Assembly: GCA_963707015.1 (NCBI GenBank)
Contig: CAVPOO010000010.1
Span: forward strand, 62,001 to 126,000
Reading direction: 5' to 3'
Source of the DNA: CAVPOO01 sp963707015
Lineage (GTDB): Bacteria; Pseudomonadota; Gammaproteobacteria; Thiohalobacterales; Thiohalobacteraceae
DNA: 64,000 nt
Every line of letters starts with the position of its first letter. Position 1 is the first letter of the stretch. This document shows positions 17,257 through 25,756 of the stretch, one piece after another. The notes beneath the pieces were generated by a model. That model had not been told where the DNA came from and did not search any database. It saw only the letters and a list, made by a program, of their open reading frames with translations. The position numbers were made by a program, and so were the translations under genes.

Positions 17257-17262
17257 GGGAGA
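17257..17262 (+). promoter_or_regulatory. ribosome binding site ahead of the ATC start of tdh
   Basis: GGGAGA ends six bases before ATC 17269. An in-frame TGA at 17242-17244 closes the frame upstream, and no ATG, GTG or TTG lies between that stop and GTG 17320. Confidence 0.6.
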
Positions 17263-17268
17263 CAGACG

Positions 17269-18294
17269 ATCAAGGCCTTAGTCAAATCGCGACCCGAGCC
17301 GGGGATCTGGCTGGAAACGGTGCCCGAGCCCAGGGTCGGCACCAATGAAGTGCTGATCCATGTCTCCCGAACCGGCATCTGTGGCACGGACGTCCATATC
17401 CTGCACTGGGACGGCTGGGCACAGCGCAATATTCGCACACCGCGCATCATCGGGCATGAATTCGTCGGCGAGATTGTCGAGATCGGGCCGGGCGTTGAGG
17501 GCTACGCGGTGGGTAATCGGGTCACGGCCGAGGGCCATATCACCTGCGGCATCTGTCGCAACTGCCGCGCGGGCAAGCGGCATCTCTGCGCCGAGGCCCT
17601 CGGCATCGGCGGTGGACGCGACGGCGCCTTCGCCGAGTACCTGACCGTCCCGGCGCGCAATCTGTGGCGCGTACATCCCGATATTTCTGCCGACATCGCC
17701 GCCATCCTCGATCCCTTCGGCAACGCCGTGCACTGCGCCCTGTCCTTCAACGTGGTGGGCGAAGACGTCGTCGTGACCGGCGCCGGCCCCATCGGCATCA
17801 TGGCCGCGGCGGTCTGCCGCTTCATCGGCGCGCGCCATGTCGTGATCACCGACGTCAACGACTACCGCCTGGAGCTCGCCTCGCGCCTGGGCGTATCAAG
17901 CGCGGTAAACGCGCGCCAGACATCCATCGAGGACGTGATAGCGGCCTTGCAGATGTCCAACGGCTTCGACGTGGGACTGGAGATGTCCGGCAGCCCCGCG
18001 GCCTTCAACAGCCTGCTCGACAATATGTATCACGGGGGCAGTATCGCCCTGCTCGGCTTCCTGCCGCCGACCACCGAGATCAACTGGGATCAGGTGATCT
18101 TCAAGGGCCTGCACCTGAAGGGCATCTACGGGCGGGAGATGTTCGAGACCTGGTACAAGATGACACAGCTGCTGCGCAGCGGCCTGGACATCGGTCCCAT
18201 CATCACCCACCGCTTTCCCATCGACGCCTACCAGGAGGCGTTCGCCGTCGTGCATTCCGGCCAGTGCGGCAAGGTGATACTCGAGTGGGACTAG
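17269..18294 (+). CDS. tdh: L-threonine 3-dehydrogenase, apparent ATC start
   Basis: Oxidises threonine to 2-amino-3-ketobutyrate with NAD. It is a zinc-dependent MDR enzyme: Cys38 (GICGTD) and the GHEF His/Glu bind catalytic zinc, and the CGICRNC...C cluster binds structural zinc. From ATC 17269 the protein is 341 residues, exactly the E. coli length, and its start (KALVKSRPEPGIW) matches the family. The first standard start, GTG 17320, would remove 17 conserved residues. The stop TAG is the left end of a palindromic repeat element. kbl follows, completing the pathway. Confidence 0.93.
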   Translation: MKALVKSRPEPGIWLETVPEPRVGTNEVLIHVSRTGICGTDVHILHWDGWAQRNIRTPRIIGHEFVGEIVEIGPGVEGYAVGNRVTAEGHITCGICRNCRAGKRHLCAEALGIGGGRDGAFAEYLTVPARNLWRVHPDISADIAAILDPFGNAVHCALSFNVVGEDVVVTGAGPIGIMAAAVCRFIGARHVVITDVNDYRLELASRLGVSSAVNARQTSIEDVIAALQMSNGFDVGLEMSGSPAAFNSLLDNMYHGGSIALLGFLPPTTEINWDQVIFKGLHLKGIYGREMFETWYKMTQLLRSGLDIGPIITHRFPIDAYQEAFAVVHSGQCGKVILEWD

Positions 18295-18476
18295 CGCGCT
18301 TTCAAACCGGTGATAAACCGATGCTGACAAACCAAGCCCAGTGTCAGTATTTTTTTATAGCCACGGAATCCACGGAAAAACACGGAAAGAACGAAAACCC
18401 ATCAGGATTTTTTCCGTGTTCTTCCGTGGATTCCGTGGCCATACTATCGACCATAATAGGATTGAAAGAACACTGG
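18291..18476. mobile_element. CTAG-ended palindromic element, family 1, copy A
   Basis: 186 bp between tdh and kbl. The centre is a long inverted repeat: AGCCACGGAATCCACGG on one side, and on the other side its complement with small changes, around an unpaired loop. The left end CTAG (18291-18294) contains the tdh stop codon. The right end CTGG is one base from CTAG. Flanking arms (GATGCTGACAAACC and so on) match the other copies. Confidence 0.85.
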
Positions 18477-18558
18477 CAACGATTCGCGTGGCGCTGCCCC
18501 CCGACCCCTGCTCCGCCGGAGCGACGCTCCGGATGCAGGGCGAGACCTGAGACGATCC

Positions 18559-19746
18559 ATGACCCCACCCGAGACACGCTTCACCAGCGAACTTGAGCAC
18601 ATCCGGCGCGACGGTCTGTACAAGACCGAGCGCGTCATCACCACCCCGCAGGGCGTGGAGATCCGCACCCGCGAGGCCGGCGAGGTGCTGAACTTCTGCG
18701 CCAACAACTACCTGGGGCTGGCCAACCACCCGGCACTCGTCGAGGCCGCCATCGAGGCCCTGCGCAGCCACGGCTTCGGCATGGCCTCGGTGCGCTTCAT
18801 CTGCGGTACCCAGGACCTGCACAAACAGCTCGAGGCGGCCATCGCCGGCTTCCTGCGCACCGGGGACGCGATTCTCTACACCTCCTGTTTCGACGCCAAT
18901 ACCGGCCTGTTCGAAACCCTGCTCGACGATCAGGATGCGGTCATCAGCGATGCCCTCAATCACGCCTCCATCATCGACGGCATCCGCCTGTGCAAGGCCG
19001 CGCGCTACCGCTACGCCCACAGCGATATGCAGGATCTGGAACGCCAGCTGCAGGCCGCGCAGACCTGCCGCACGCGCCTGATCGCCACCGACGGCGTCTT
19101 CAGCATGGACGGCGATATCGCCAGGCTCGACGAGATCGTTACGCTGGCGGCACGCTACGACGCCCTGGTGATGGTGGACGATTCGCATGCCAGCGGCGTC
19201 ATCGGACCCACCGGGCGGGGGTCCGCCGAGCACCATGGCGTGATGGACAGGATCGACATCTACACCTCCACCCTCGGCAAGGCCCTGGGTGGCGGCTCCG
19301 GCGGCTTTACCGCCAGCCGCGCCGATCTCGTCGATCTGCTGAGACAGCGCTCCCGGCCCTATCTGTTCTCCAACACCCTCACCCCGGCCCTGGCGGCGGC
19401 CGGCATCAAGGCCCTCGATCTGCTGTCCGCCTCCGGCGAGCTGCGCGAGCGTCTGCAGGCGAACACCCGCTACTTCCGTGAGCAGATGACGCAGGCCGGT
19501 TTCGACATCCGGCCGGGCCTGCACCCGATCGTGCCCATCATGCTCTACGAGGCCGAGCTCGCCCAGCGCATGGCCAGCGATCTGCTGGCGGAAGGCATTT
19601 ATGTCATCGGCTTCTTCTATCCCGTCGTTCCCCAGGGGCAGGCGCGCATCCGCGTCCAGGTCAGCGCCGCCCATACAGACGCGCACCTCGACCGCGCCAT
19701 CGAGGCCTTCGTGCGCGTCGGCAGGAAGCTCGGCGTCATCGGCTAG
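18559..19746 (+). CDS. kbl: 2-amino-3-ketobutyrate CoA ligase (glycine C-acetyltransferase)
   Basis: PLP enzyme that splits 2-amino-3-ketobutyrate with CoA into glycine and acetyl-CoA, the second step after Tdh. The 395-residue length is close to E. coli Kbl (398). The PLP lysine is Lys241 in TLGKALGG, and the DSHASG and FCANNYLGLA motifs of the alpha-oxoamine synthase family are present. It is on the same strand as tdh, but 264 bases away because of element A. Its own TAG stop lies in the CTAG end of element B. Confidence 0.96.
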   Translation: MTPPETRFTSELEHIRRDGLYKTERVITTPQGVEIRTREAGEVLNFCANNYLGLANHPALVEAAIEALRSHGFGMASVRFICGTQDLHKQLEAAIAGFLRTGDAILYTSCFDANTGLFETLLDDQDAVISDALNHASIIDGIRLCKAARYRYAHSDMQDLERQLQAAQTCRTRLIATDGVFSMDGDIARLDEIVTLAARYDALVMVDDSHASGVIGPTGRGSAEHHGVMDRIDIYTSTLGKALGGGSGGFTASRADLVDLLRQRSRPYLFSNTLTPALAAAGIKALDLLSASGELRERLQANTRYFREQMTQAGFDIRPGLHPIVPIMLYEAELAQRMASDLLAEGIYVIGFFYPVVPQGQARIRVQVSAAHTDAHLDRAIEAFVRVGRKLGVIG

Positions 19747-19929
19747 TGCGTCTTCAATCTGATAATGACGCATGTTATGGCCACGGAATCCACGGAAAAA
19801 CACGGAAAGAACGAACACCCATTACAAATTTTTCCGTGTCCTTCCGTGGATTCCGTGGCTATCAATAAACATACGGGCGCTCAGCCTGATGTGTCAGCAT
19901 CCGTCATTATCACGTTGAAAGCGTACTAG
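19743..19929. mobile_element. CTAG-ended palindromic element, family 1, copy B
   Basis: 187 bp, the best-preserved copy, with CTAG at both ends (19743-19746 and 19926-19929). Ends are imperfect inverted repeats (CTAGTGCGTCTTCAATC against CTAGTACGCTTTCAACG). The core hairpin arms lie at about 19780-19809 and 19829-19859. The left CTAG contains the kbl stop codon. Confidence 0.88.
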
Positions 19930-20001
19930 CCGCTGTCCACACAGTGGCCTCACAACCCGCCTGGCGGGCCAGCGGCCTTGAGCTACTATTAGGGCTAAGG
20001 A

Positions 20002-20190
20002 CGAATGGCATTGACTCAGGCGGCTCCATAATCAATGTAGGGTGGGTTAGGCACGCCGTTTGTGCCGTAACCCACCAGATGTGCCGGCAGGCACTCCTGA
20101 GAAGATGCTTTGTGTTGCGTGGCAACGCGTGGTGCGTTACGCAAACAACGCGAACCCACCCGGCATTTCGACTCGAGTACGTGCCATTCG
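20002..20190. mobile_element. palindromic element family 3, copy 1
   Basis: 189 bp bounded by CGAATGGCA and its inverted form TGCCATTCG. It contains a strong hairpin at 20041-20076 (GGTGGGTTAGGCAC, loop, GTGCCGTAACCCACC). The same 185-bp arrangement recurs inverted at 31090-31271. Partial hairpin copies lie at 22109-22144 and 23546-23581. It sits just upstream of the GH13 gene. Confidence 0.75.
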
Positions 20191-20222
20191 GGTAAGGGCG
20201 TCCAGGACACAGGAGGTGTGGC

Positions 20223-22076
20223 ATGTTTTACATGAAGGAACGACTGGGTGCATGGCAGGTCGGCGACGACCGCGACCGCGGCAGGGTCGAATTCAGGCTC
20301 TTCTTTCCGACGGGCTTTGACCCGCAGATCGACTCGATACGCGTGGCCGGCGATTTCCAGCGCCGGCTCGGCGCGACGCGCGACTGGGATTTTCAGGCGG
20401 GCTTTGCGCTCAGCCGAAGCGAGCGGGCCGAAGGCAGCTTCTGGAGCTACCAGAGCGCGACAGAACTCGAGGCTGATTTCTATCAGTACAAGTACCTGGT
20501 CGGCTTCACCAACGGCGAGTCCCGCATCGTCAGCGATCCCTGCACCCGCTACGGCGGCAGCGAGCATCAGAACGCCGGCTTCGTCATCGGCGGCAGCCGG
20601 CCCGACGACAATATCGTCAGGCCCCTCGTCCATGGCCGCAAACACCTGCGCGACCTGATCCTCTACGAGATGCACATCGATGATTTCACCGACGAGTTCC
20701 GCGCCGCGCGCGCACCGCTGGACGCGGTGCAGGACAAGCTCGACTATCTGGTCGATCTCGGCGTCAACGCCATCCTGTTCATGCCGTGGACGGCCTGGAA
20801 GCATCACCACTTCGACTGGGGCTACGAGCCGTTCCAGTACTTCTCGGTGGAATACCGCTACGCCAACGACCTCGACAAACCGGAGGAAAAGATCTCCTGG
20901 CTGAAACAGCTGGTCTCGGCCTGTCACGCGCGCGATATCCACGTGATCATGGACGGTGTCTTCAATCACGTCAGCAACGACTTCCCCTACCAGCACCTGT
21001 ACCTCAACCCCGAGGACTGCCCCTACACCGGCCCGTTCGGCGGCACCTTTCCGGGGCTGCAGGATCTCGACTTCAACAACACCTGCACCCAGGATCTGAT
21101 CCGCGACGTCTGCCTGTACTGGATCGACACCTTCGGCATCGACGGCATCCGCTTCGACAACACCGTCAACTACCATCGCGACAGCGACAGCAAGGGCATC
21201 GCCCGGCTGATGCGGGACATTCAGGTCCACCTCGATGCCGGCGGCGAGGCCAATTTTTCCCTGACCCTGGAACACCTCGACGAAAGCGCCGTCAGGATCA
21301 CCAATGACACCCTGGCGACCAGCTACTGGGACAATGCCCTGTACGAACGCTGCTTCCATTACCTGTGGGAGGGGCAGATCGATTCGCGCATCCTCAACGC
21401 CTGCAACAACGACCGCTACCTCGCCTCGGCGGACAAGGCGGCGACCATCTACATCGGCAACCATGACCACTCGCATGCGACCTGGCAGGCCGGCGCGCGC
21501 GCCAACCGCGGCGGCATGGAGTGGTACCGGACCCAGCCGTATGTGATCGCCCTGCTGACCTGCCCCGGGGCCCCCATGATCCAGAACGGCCAGGAATTCG
21601 GCGAAGACCACTGGATACCCGAGCAGGACGACGGCACCGGACGCCGGGTGCGTGCGCGGCCGCTGGGCTGGAAACTGCACGACGACGCCATCGGCCAGGC
21701 GCTGTTGCGCCTCTACCGGCGGCTGGCCGAGATCCGTCGGGACTACCCGGGGCTGCGTTCCAGGAACTTCTATCCGGACTACTGGGAGGAATGGCAGACC
21801 CGCTTCAACCCGGCGGGGTTCGGGGTGGACACTCAGAGGCAGGTGGTCATCTACCACCGTTGGGGAGCGGGCGCGGCCGGCCAGCTGCAGCGCTTCTACA
21901 TCATCCTGAATTTTTCCTCATTGCCGCAGAGCGTCAGCGTGCCGCTGCCCGAAAACGGGCCCTGGACGGATCTGCTCAGCGGCTACAGCGGCGCCTGGAC
22001 GGTGCATGTCAGTAATCAGCGGCTCGACCTCGAGGTCGGCCCGCACTGGGGACATATCTTCTTCAAGGAGAGCTGA
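20223..22076 (+). CDS. GH13 alpha-amylase-superfamily glycosidase
   Basis: A 617-residue cytoplasmic protein (no signal peptide) acting on alpha-1,4/1,6 glucans or related sugars. The N-terminal 120 residues look like an E-set/CBM48 domain. The TIM barrel follows, with GH13 regions DGVFNHV (I), GIRFDNTVN (II, nucleophile Asp312), LEHLDE (III, acid/base Glu350) and YIGNHDHS (IV, Asp415). A C-terminal beta-sandwich ends it. Exact specificity (branching, debranching or trehalose-related) cannot be told. AGGAGGT at 20211-20217 supports ATG 20223. The gene is flanked by family 3 repeats. Confidence 0.88.
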   Translation: MFYMKERLGAWQVGDDRDRGRVEFRLFFPTGFDPQIDSIRVAGDFQRRLGATRDWDFQAGFALSRSERAEGSFWSYQSATELEADFYQYKYLVGFTNGESRIVSDPCTRYGGSEHQNAGFVIGGSRPDDNIVRPLVHGRKHLRDLILYEMHIDDFTDEFRAARAPLDAVQDKLDYLVDLGVNAILFMPWTAWKHHHFDWGYEPFQYFSVEYRYANDLDKPEEKISWLKQLVSACHARDIHVIMDGVFNHVSNDFPYQHLYLNPEDCPYTGPFGGTFPGLQDLDFNNTCTQDLIRDVCLYWIDTFGIDGIRFDNTVNYHRDSDSKGIARLMRDIQVHLDAGGEANFSLTLEHLDESAVRITNDTLATSYWDNALYERCFHYLWEGQIDSRILNACNNDRYLASADKAATIYIGNHDHSHATWQAGARANRGGMEWYRTQPYVIALLTCPGAPMIQNGQEFGEDHWIPEQDDGTGRRVRARPLGWKLHDDAIGQALLRLYRRLAEIRRDYPGLRSRNFYPDYWEEWQTRFNPAGFGVDTQRQVVIYHRWGAGAAGQLQRFYIILNFSSLPQSVSVPLPENGPWTDLLSGYSGAWTVHVSNQRLDLEVGPHWGHIFFKES

Positions 22077-22108
22077 GGCCCGCCCCTGCGACGCGCAGAT
22101 CGACACAG

Positions 22109-22144
22109 GGTGGCTCAGGCACGCCTTTTGTGCCGTAACCCACC
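22109..22144. repeat. family 3 hairpin, partial copy 2
   Basis: A 36-base palindrome (GGTGGCTCAGGCACGCC, then GTGCCGTAACCCACC) right after the GH13 stop. It lacks the outer ends of the full element and may act as a terminator-like hairpin. Confidence 0.7.
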
Positions 22145-22152
22145 GGCTGTAC

Positions 22153-23418
22153 CTACCCGACCTCGAGCTCGAAGCGCCGGTCGACCTGGGCGTGCCAGCC
22201 CGGGAGCAGCGCGCGGAGACTCTGGATCTTGCCGGACAGACGCGGTCCCGCCGCATCACCGAACAGCGCCCCAAAATCGGTCCCGCTTTCCTGGTTCAAG
22301 AGTTCTCGCAGCTCATCCGGACCGGTAACGGCCGTGGCGCCGGCCAAGGTGCGGTAATCGGCTTCACCCAGATGCGCGAGCAGCCAGGCCTGGCCGATCC
22401 AGGTGCGCAATTGTCGATAGCCAAAACCGGTCCTGAGTGCGAGATCCACCGGATGGGCGTTGGCGAGGTTTTCCGCGTTATCGTAGCCCTCCCGGCCAAG
22501 ACGCACCTCGTGATAATAATTCACCCCGGGCAACGCGGCTAAGGGCGTCTCCCGGTATGTCTCGTCGGCGAGCTTCGCCGCCTGCGCTGCGCGCTTCCTC
22601 ACCCAGGTAAGGGCGTGTTCGGGAAAATGCCCGAAGAAAAAACTGAGCACCGGCAGGAATGCCATCGCGGCCGCGTTGTCAGGAAACGGGTGGCCGAAGA
22701 AAAAGGACACGACCAGCGACAGCAGGCTGGCGGTGACGATCCGTATCGTGCCCGCCACGTAGGTGTGACTGGTCAGGTCCAGGGTGAAATAATCGCGCGC
22801 CAGCCGGCCGATGAAATAGACATAGGCCCCGAGAAAGCCGAACTGAAAGGCCGTGAGGCTGATCACGATGTGCTGAAAGAAGGCTTGATGCTGAGTCGCA
22901 TACAGTTCGACATACGGACCCAGCAGCAGAATATTTGCGCCCCGGCTGTAGTCGACGCCGCAGGCCTCGTCCCCGACCCCCGATGCGCAACCGAGCACGG
23001 GCTTCAAGAGCAGCATGATCGAAGCCCCGAAGGTGACCACGAGCATCAATACGGTCATGCTGCCGAAATAGGCGCCGATTGAGGACTGGCGCTGCAGCCA
23101 GGACTGGATGCCGGCTTCGCTCGCCTGCCACTGATCCGCGGGCAACTGGTTGCGCAGGCGCTTGCGCTTTTCACCCTCCATGTAGGTGACATAGAACCAG
23201 GTAACCGCCGGTATCACGAATACGGCAAAGCCGAGCAGGAACAGGTTGTACTGGAAAAACACCGGATCGAACCAGTAGGCCGCGTTGATAAAGGCCCGTG
23301 GCCCGCTTTTCAGCGCCAGATACCCCAGTGTCAGGAAAAACGCCAGCGCGAAGACCACCAGCATCAGCGTCGGGACAATCTGCCGCAACCACCGCTCACG
23401 CACACTCGCTTTCATCAT
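22153..23418 (-). CDS. multi-pass membrane protein of unknown function
   Basis: 421 residues. The first 250 carry about five to six membrane segments (LMLVVFALAFFLTLGYLAL near the start, then others). The last 150 residues are soluble, with GVNYYHEVRLGREGYDNAENLANAHPVDLALR-type sequence. No family was recognised. AGGAG eight bases ahead of ATG 23418 supports the start. It is convergent with GH13 and flanked on both sides by family 3 hairpins. A link to polysaccharide metabolism is only positional. Confidence 0.72.
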   Translation of the reverse strand: MMKASVRERWLRQIVPTLMLVVFALAFFLTLGYLALKSGPRAFINAAYWFDPVFFQYNLFLLGFAVFVIPAVTWFYVTYMEGEKRKRLRNQLPADQWQASEAGIQSWLQRQSSIGAYFGSMTVLMLVVTFGASIMLLLKPVLGCASGVGDEACGVDYSRGANILLLGPYVELYATQHQAFFQHIVISLTAFQFGFLGAYVYFIGRLARDYFTLDLTSHTYVAGTIRIVTASLLSLVVSFFFGHPFPDNAAAMAFLPVLSFFFGHFPEHALTWVRKRAAQAAKLADETYRETPLAALPGVNYYHEVRLGREGYDNAENLANAHPVDLALRTGFGYRQLRTWIGQAWLLAHLGEADYRTLAGATAVTGPDELRELLNQESGTDFGALFGDAAGPRLSGKIQSLRALLPGWHAQVDRRFELEVG

Positions 23419-23463
23419 GCCCCTCTCCTTTGCCTTGCTGATAATCCTGTCCTGAGTCGAAGG

Positions 23464-23585
23464 GTGTTGCTGCGCAACGGCTGGTGGGTTACGCAAGAAA
23501 CGCAACTCCACCCTGCATTCTCCAAATCGCCAGCTGATCCTGCAGGGTGGGTCAGGCACGCCCTTTGTGCCGTAACCCACCACAC
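23464..23585. repeat. family 3 palindromic repeat, partial copy 3
   Basis: Contains a 36-base hairpin at 23546-23581 (GGTGGGTCAGGCACGCC, then GTGCCGTAACCCACC) and a second related GGTGGGTTACGCAAG block at about 23484. Orientation is as copy 1. It lies between the membrane protein start and the lipase stop. Confidence 0.7.
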
Positions 23586-23608
23586 TAACTTCGCGACACT
23601 CACCCCCG

Positions 23609-24358
23609 TCAGCCGGCCTGCAGAACATCCAGGATGCGCCGGTACAACGACCGGTCGTCGAACGGGCGCTGCGCCGGTTCATTGCGGTGCGCGAGACTCC
23701 AGCCGACCAGTTCCAGATGATCGCTGCGAAGCGTGCCGCCGGCCTCTCCCCAGACCGTCGAAGCCACGGGGACCAGGCCATCATTGTCACCGGCACGCTG
23801 CTGCAGCAGACGCGTCCAGGGACGCAGCACGGCCGGCATCTCCGCCGCGGGCCGCACACCGGCAAACGAGACATAGCGGACATCGGCACGGTCCTTCACC
23901 CGCCGGTTGAACGCATCGCAGGCCTCCGGCGTGAGATCCTGCAGCGACTTCCGCAGCCACGTTCGCCCCAGCCAGGGCACGAATCCCCCGGTCTCGAAGA
24001 ACCAGCTCGCGACCGGTGTTCCCCGGTGCGGTGTGCCGATGGTGATGACAGAGCGGATGCGCTGCTGCGGATCGAGTGCGTGCGCAACATAGCGGCTGTC
24101 CAGCCCGCCCATGCTGTGGGCGATGAGATGGATGCGCGGCGCCGACAGCGTGTCGAGAAACGCCGACAGGGCCGCGGCGCGCACCTCGATGCTGCCGGCC
24201 GGCGGCAGCGAAGGGAAAGACGCCGTCAGTCCGCGTTCGGCCAGGCACGCTCGGGCATGGCGAAAATAGCGGATCGGCCACCAGAGCAGCGGGATCTCGC
24301 TGAACCCGAGGAACCCGTGCACGAATACGATGGCGTCCTCGTCCGGCTGAAATGACAT
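23609..24358 (-). CDS. alpha/beta-hydrolase, triacylglycerol-lipase-like
   Basis: 249 residues with no signal peptide. The oxyanion HGFLGF stretch follows an N-terminal beta-strand. The nucleophile elbow is AHSMGG (Ser82). Candidate Asp (GDNDGLVPVAS) and His (SDHLELVGW) complete a triad near the C-terminus. The order resembles lipase/esterase relatives of the LipA/PHA-depolymerase type. No partner gene is clear. It is flanked by repeat elements on both sides. Substrate unknown. Confidence 0.83.
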   Translation of the reverse strand: MSFQPDEDAIVFVHGFLGFSEIPLLWWPIRYFRHARACLAERGLTASFPSLPPAGSIEVRAAALSAFLDTLSAPRIHLIAHSMGGLDSRYVAHALDPQQRIRSVITIGTPHRGTPVASWFFETGGFVPWLGRTWLRKSLQDLTPEACDAFNRRVKDRADVRYVSFAGVRPAAEMPAVLRPWTRLLQQRAGDNDGLVPVASTVWGEAGGTLRSDHLELVGWSLAHRNEPAQRPFDDRSLYRRILDVLQAG

Positions 24359-24464
24359 CTCGATGGCGCCTCCAGTGTCGCGCGGGGTCGGTCAAGCTGG
24401 CTCCCGCGGATCGCCCGCCCCCACAGCGACACGTTGCCTGCTGCGGTGCGGCTGCCGCCCGCGC

Positions 24465-24641
24465 CGAGTGCTCTTTCAATCTGATGACGACGGATAGTAT
24501 GGCCACGGAACCCACGGAAAAACACGGGAAGAACGAACACCCATTAGATTTTCTTCCGTGTCCTTCCGTGGCTATAAATAAAATACCGGAATTCCGCTGA
24601 GTTTGTCAGCATCCGTCATGATCAAGTTGAAAGCGTACTAC
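24465..24641. mobile_element. CTAG-type palindromic element, family 1, copy C
   Basis: 177 bp. The left end is degenerate (CGAG for CTAG), and the right end reads CTAC, of which CTA (24638-24640) is the stop codon of the leftward START gene. The central inverted repeat (GGCCACGGAACCCACGG and its complement) is somewhat shorter than in copy B. Confidence 0.82.
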
Positions 24642-25348
24642 TGCGCCGCGCGCTGCTGCACCGCCTCGATCACTCGCGGGACCGCGACGTTATTGGCAAG
24701 CTCCACGACCCAGGTGGGCAGATAGCCCCCGGGGTCGGTGTGCACGTAATAGAGCACATCCGTGCGCCGCCCGCCATCCTGCGCTCGCAGCTCCCATACC
24801 CCATCGTTTACGCGCAGCGGTTCACCGCCCTCGGCCGGGACAAATGCATCACCTGCCGCTGCCAGCGTCCATTCGATGCGATGCACCGCCTGCCCGCCCT
24901 GCCCCCCCGCCTCACTGAGCTCGATGGTGCTGTAACGGTCGCTGATGAACAGCGGAAAATCCAGCGCCAGAAACACCCGCCGCGTCGCACCCGAGTCCGC
25001 CAGCACCCGGCTGTCACGGACATAGGGCATGAACTCCGCATAGTGCGTGTAGTCGCCAATCACCGCAAACGCACGTTGCGGCGCGGCGTCAATCACCCCC
25101 CGCGCCATGACCGCACGAATCCGCGAGCCCGCGATCCGGCGGTTATACACACAGACGCTGTCCCCGCCATCGACCGCCTGCCAGCCGTCCGCGGGCACCC
25201 TGCTCCCGGCCGGCAGCACAGGCTGCTGCGGACATTCCTGCGCCCGCGCCGTGCCGGTCAATCCCGACGCCAGCACCAGCATGAACATAACGATCCACAA
25301 CGCAGAGCCTCCCCTTGCGCCCGTCCCCGCTTTCCCGACAAACATCAT
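24638..25348 (-). CDS. exported START/SRPBCC-domain lipid-binding-like protein
   Basis: 236 residues. A signal peptide ends near Ala36 (ASGLTGTARA). The rest matches the START/cyclase-polyketide superfamily: GVIDAAPQRAFAVIGD, YAEFMPYV, then FPLFISDRYS and VPRVIEAVQQ. These bind hydrophobic ligands in a helix-grip fold, here probably in the periplasm. ATG 25348 has AAGGGGA as ribosome site. Its stop TAG is inside the terminal CTAC of element C. Substrate unknown. Confidence 0.82.
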   Translation of the reverse strand: MMFVGKAGTGARGGSALWIVMFMLVLASGLTGTARAQECPQQPVLPAGSRVPADGWQAVDGGDSVCVYNRRIAGSRIRAVMARGVIDAAPQRAFAVIGDYTHYAEFMPYVRDSRVLADSGATRRVFLALDFPLFISDRYSTIELSEAGGQGGQAVHRIEWTLAAAGDAFVPAEGGEPLRVNDGVWELRAQDGGRRTDVLYYVHTDPGGYLPTWVVELANNVAVPRVIEAVQQRAAQ

Positions 25349-25756
25349 CGTCCCCTTATACCAGGCCGTGTCGCCGCAGCGGCCACGCTCACACGCGCGC
25401 TGTATCTCACGAACAAAAAAGGCAACGCCTCGCTGGTCCCCCGCAGATGTCTGCAGCGAACGAGTGAAAGTTCTTGCGCGCGACCGAATGTACCCAACAC
25501 GCGTGGAAGTTTCCAGCGTGCACACGCATGGTGGGATTCGTACCTCACCCCACCCTACCCAATGACTGCAACAACGGTTTCCCACACTCCCCCGTAGGGT
25601 GGGGTGAGCGTCGCGAACCCCACCACAACCGCAAACCACGCCCGACTTGCGGTGGGGCATCAGATCAATGACCGTTTGTCATCCCGGCCGCCGGGCGCTA
25701 TGTTGGTGTCTCGCTGACGCGACTGCCGTTGATGGCGGCTACGGAGGGAAACCGAG
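25349..25756. other. non-coding region with palindrome upstream of SH3/MBL gene
   Basis: A 28-30 base imperfect inverted repeat is formed by 25531-25558 and 25594-25623 (GTGGG...CACCCCACCCTAC and its complement). Nothing else recognisable lies in the stretch. It contains the promoter area of both divergent genes. Confidence 0.6.

Noticed and set aside
18355..19818. 487-residue minus-strand open frame opposite kbl
   Set aside because: It spans element A, kbl and element B in antisense; kbl is certain on the plus strand.
20016..21857. 613-residue minus-strand open frame opposite GH13
   Set aside because: The plus strand encodes all four GH13 motifs; the antisense frame shows none and is a high-GC shadow.
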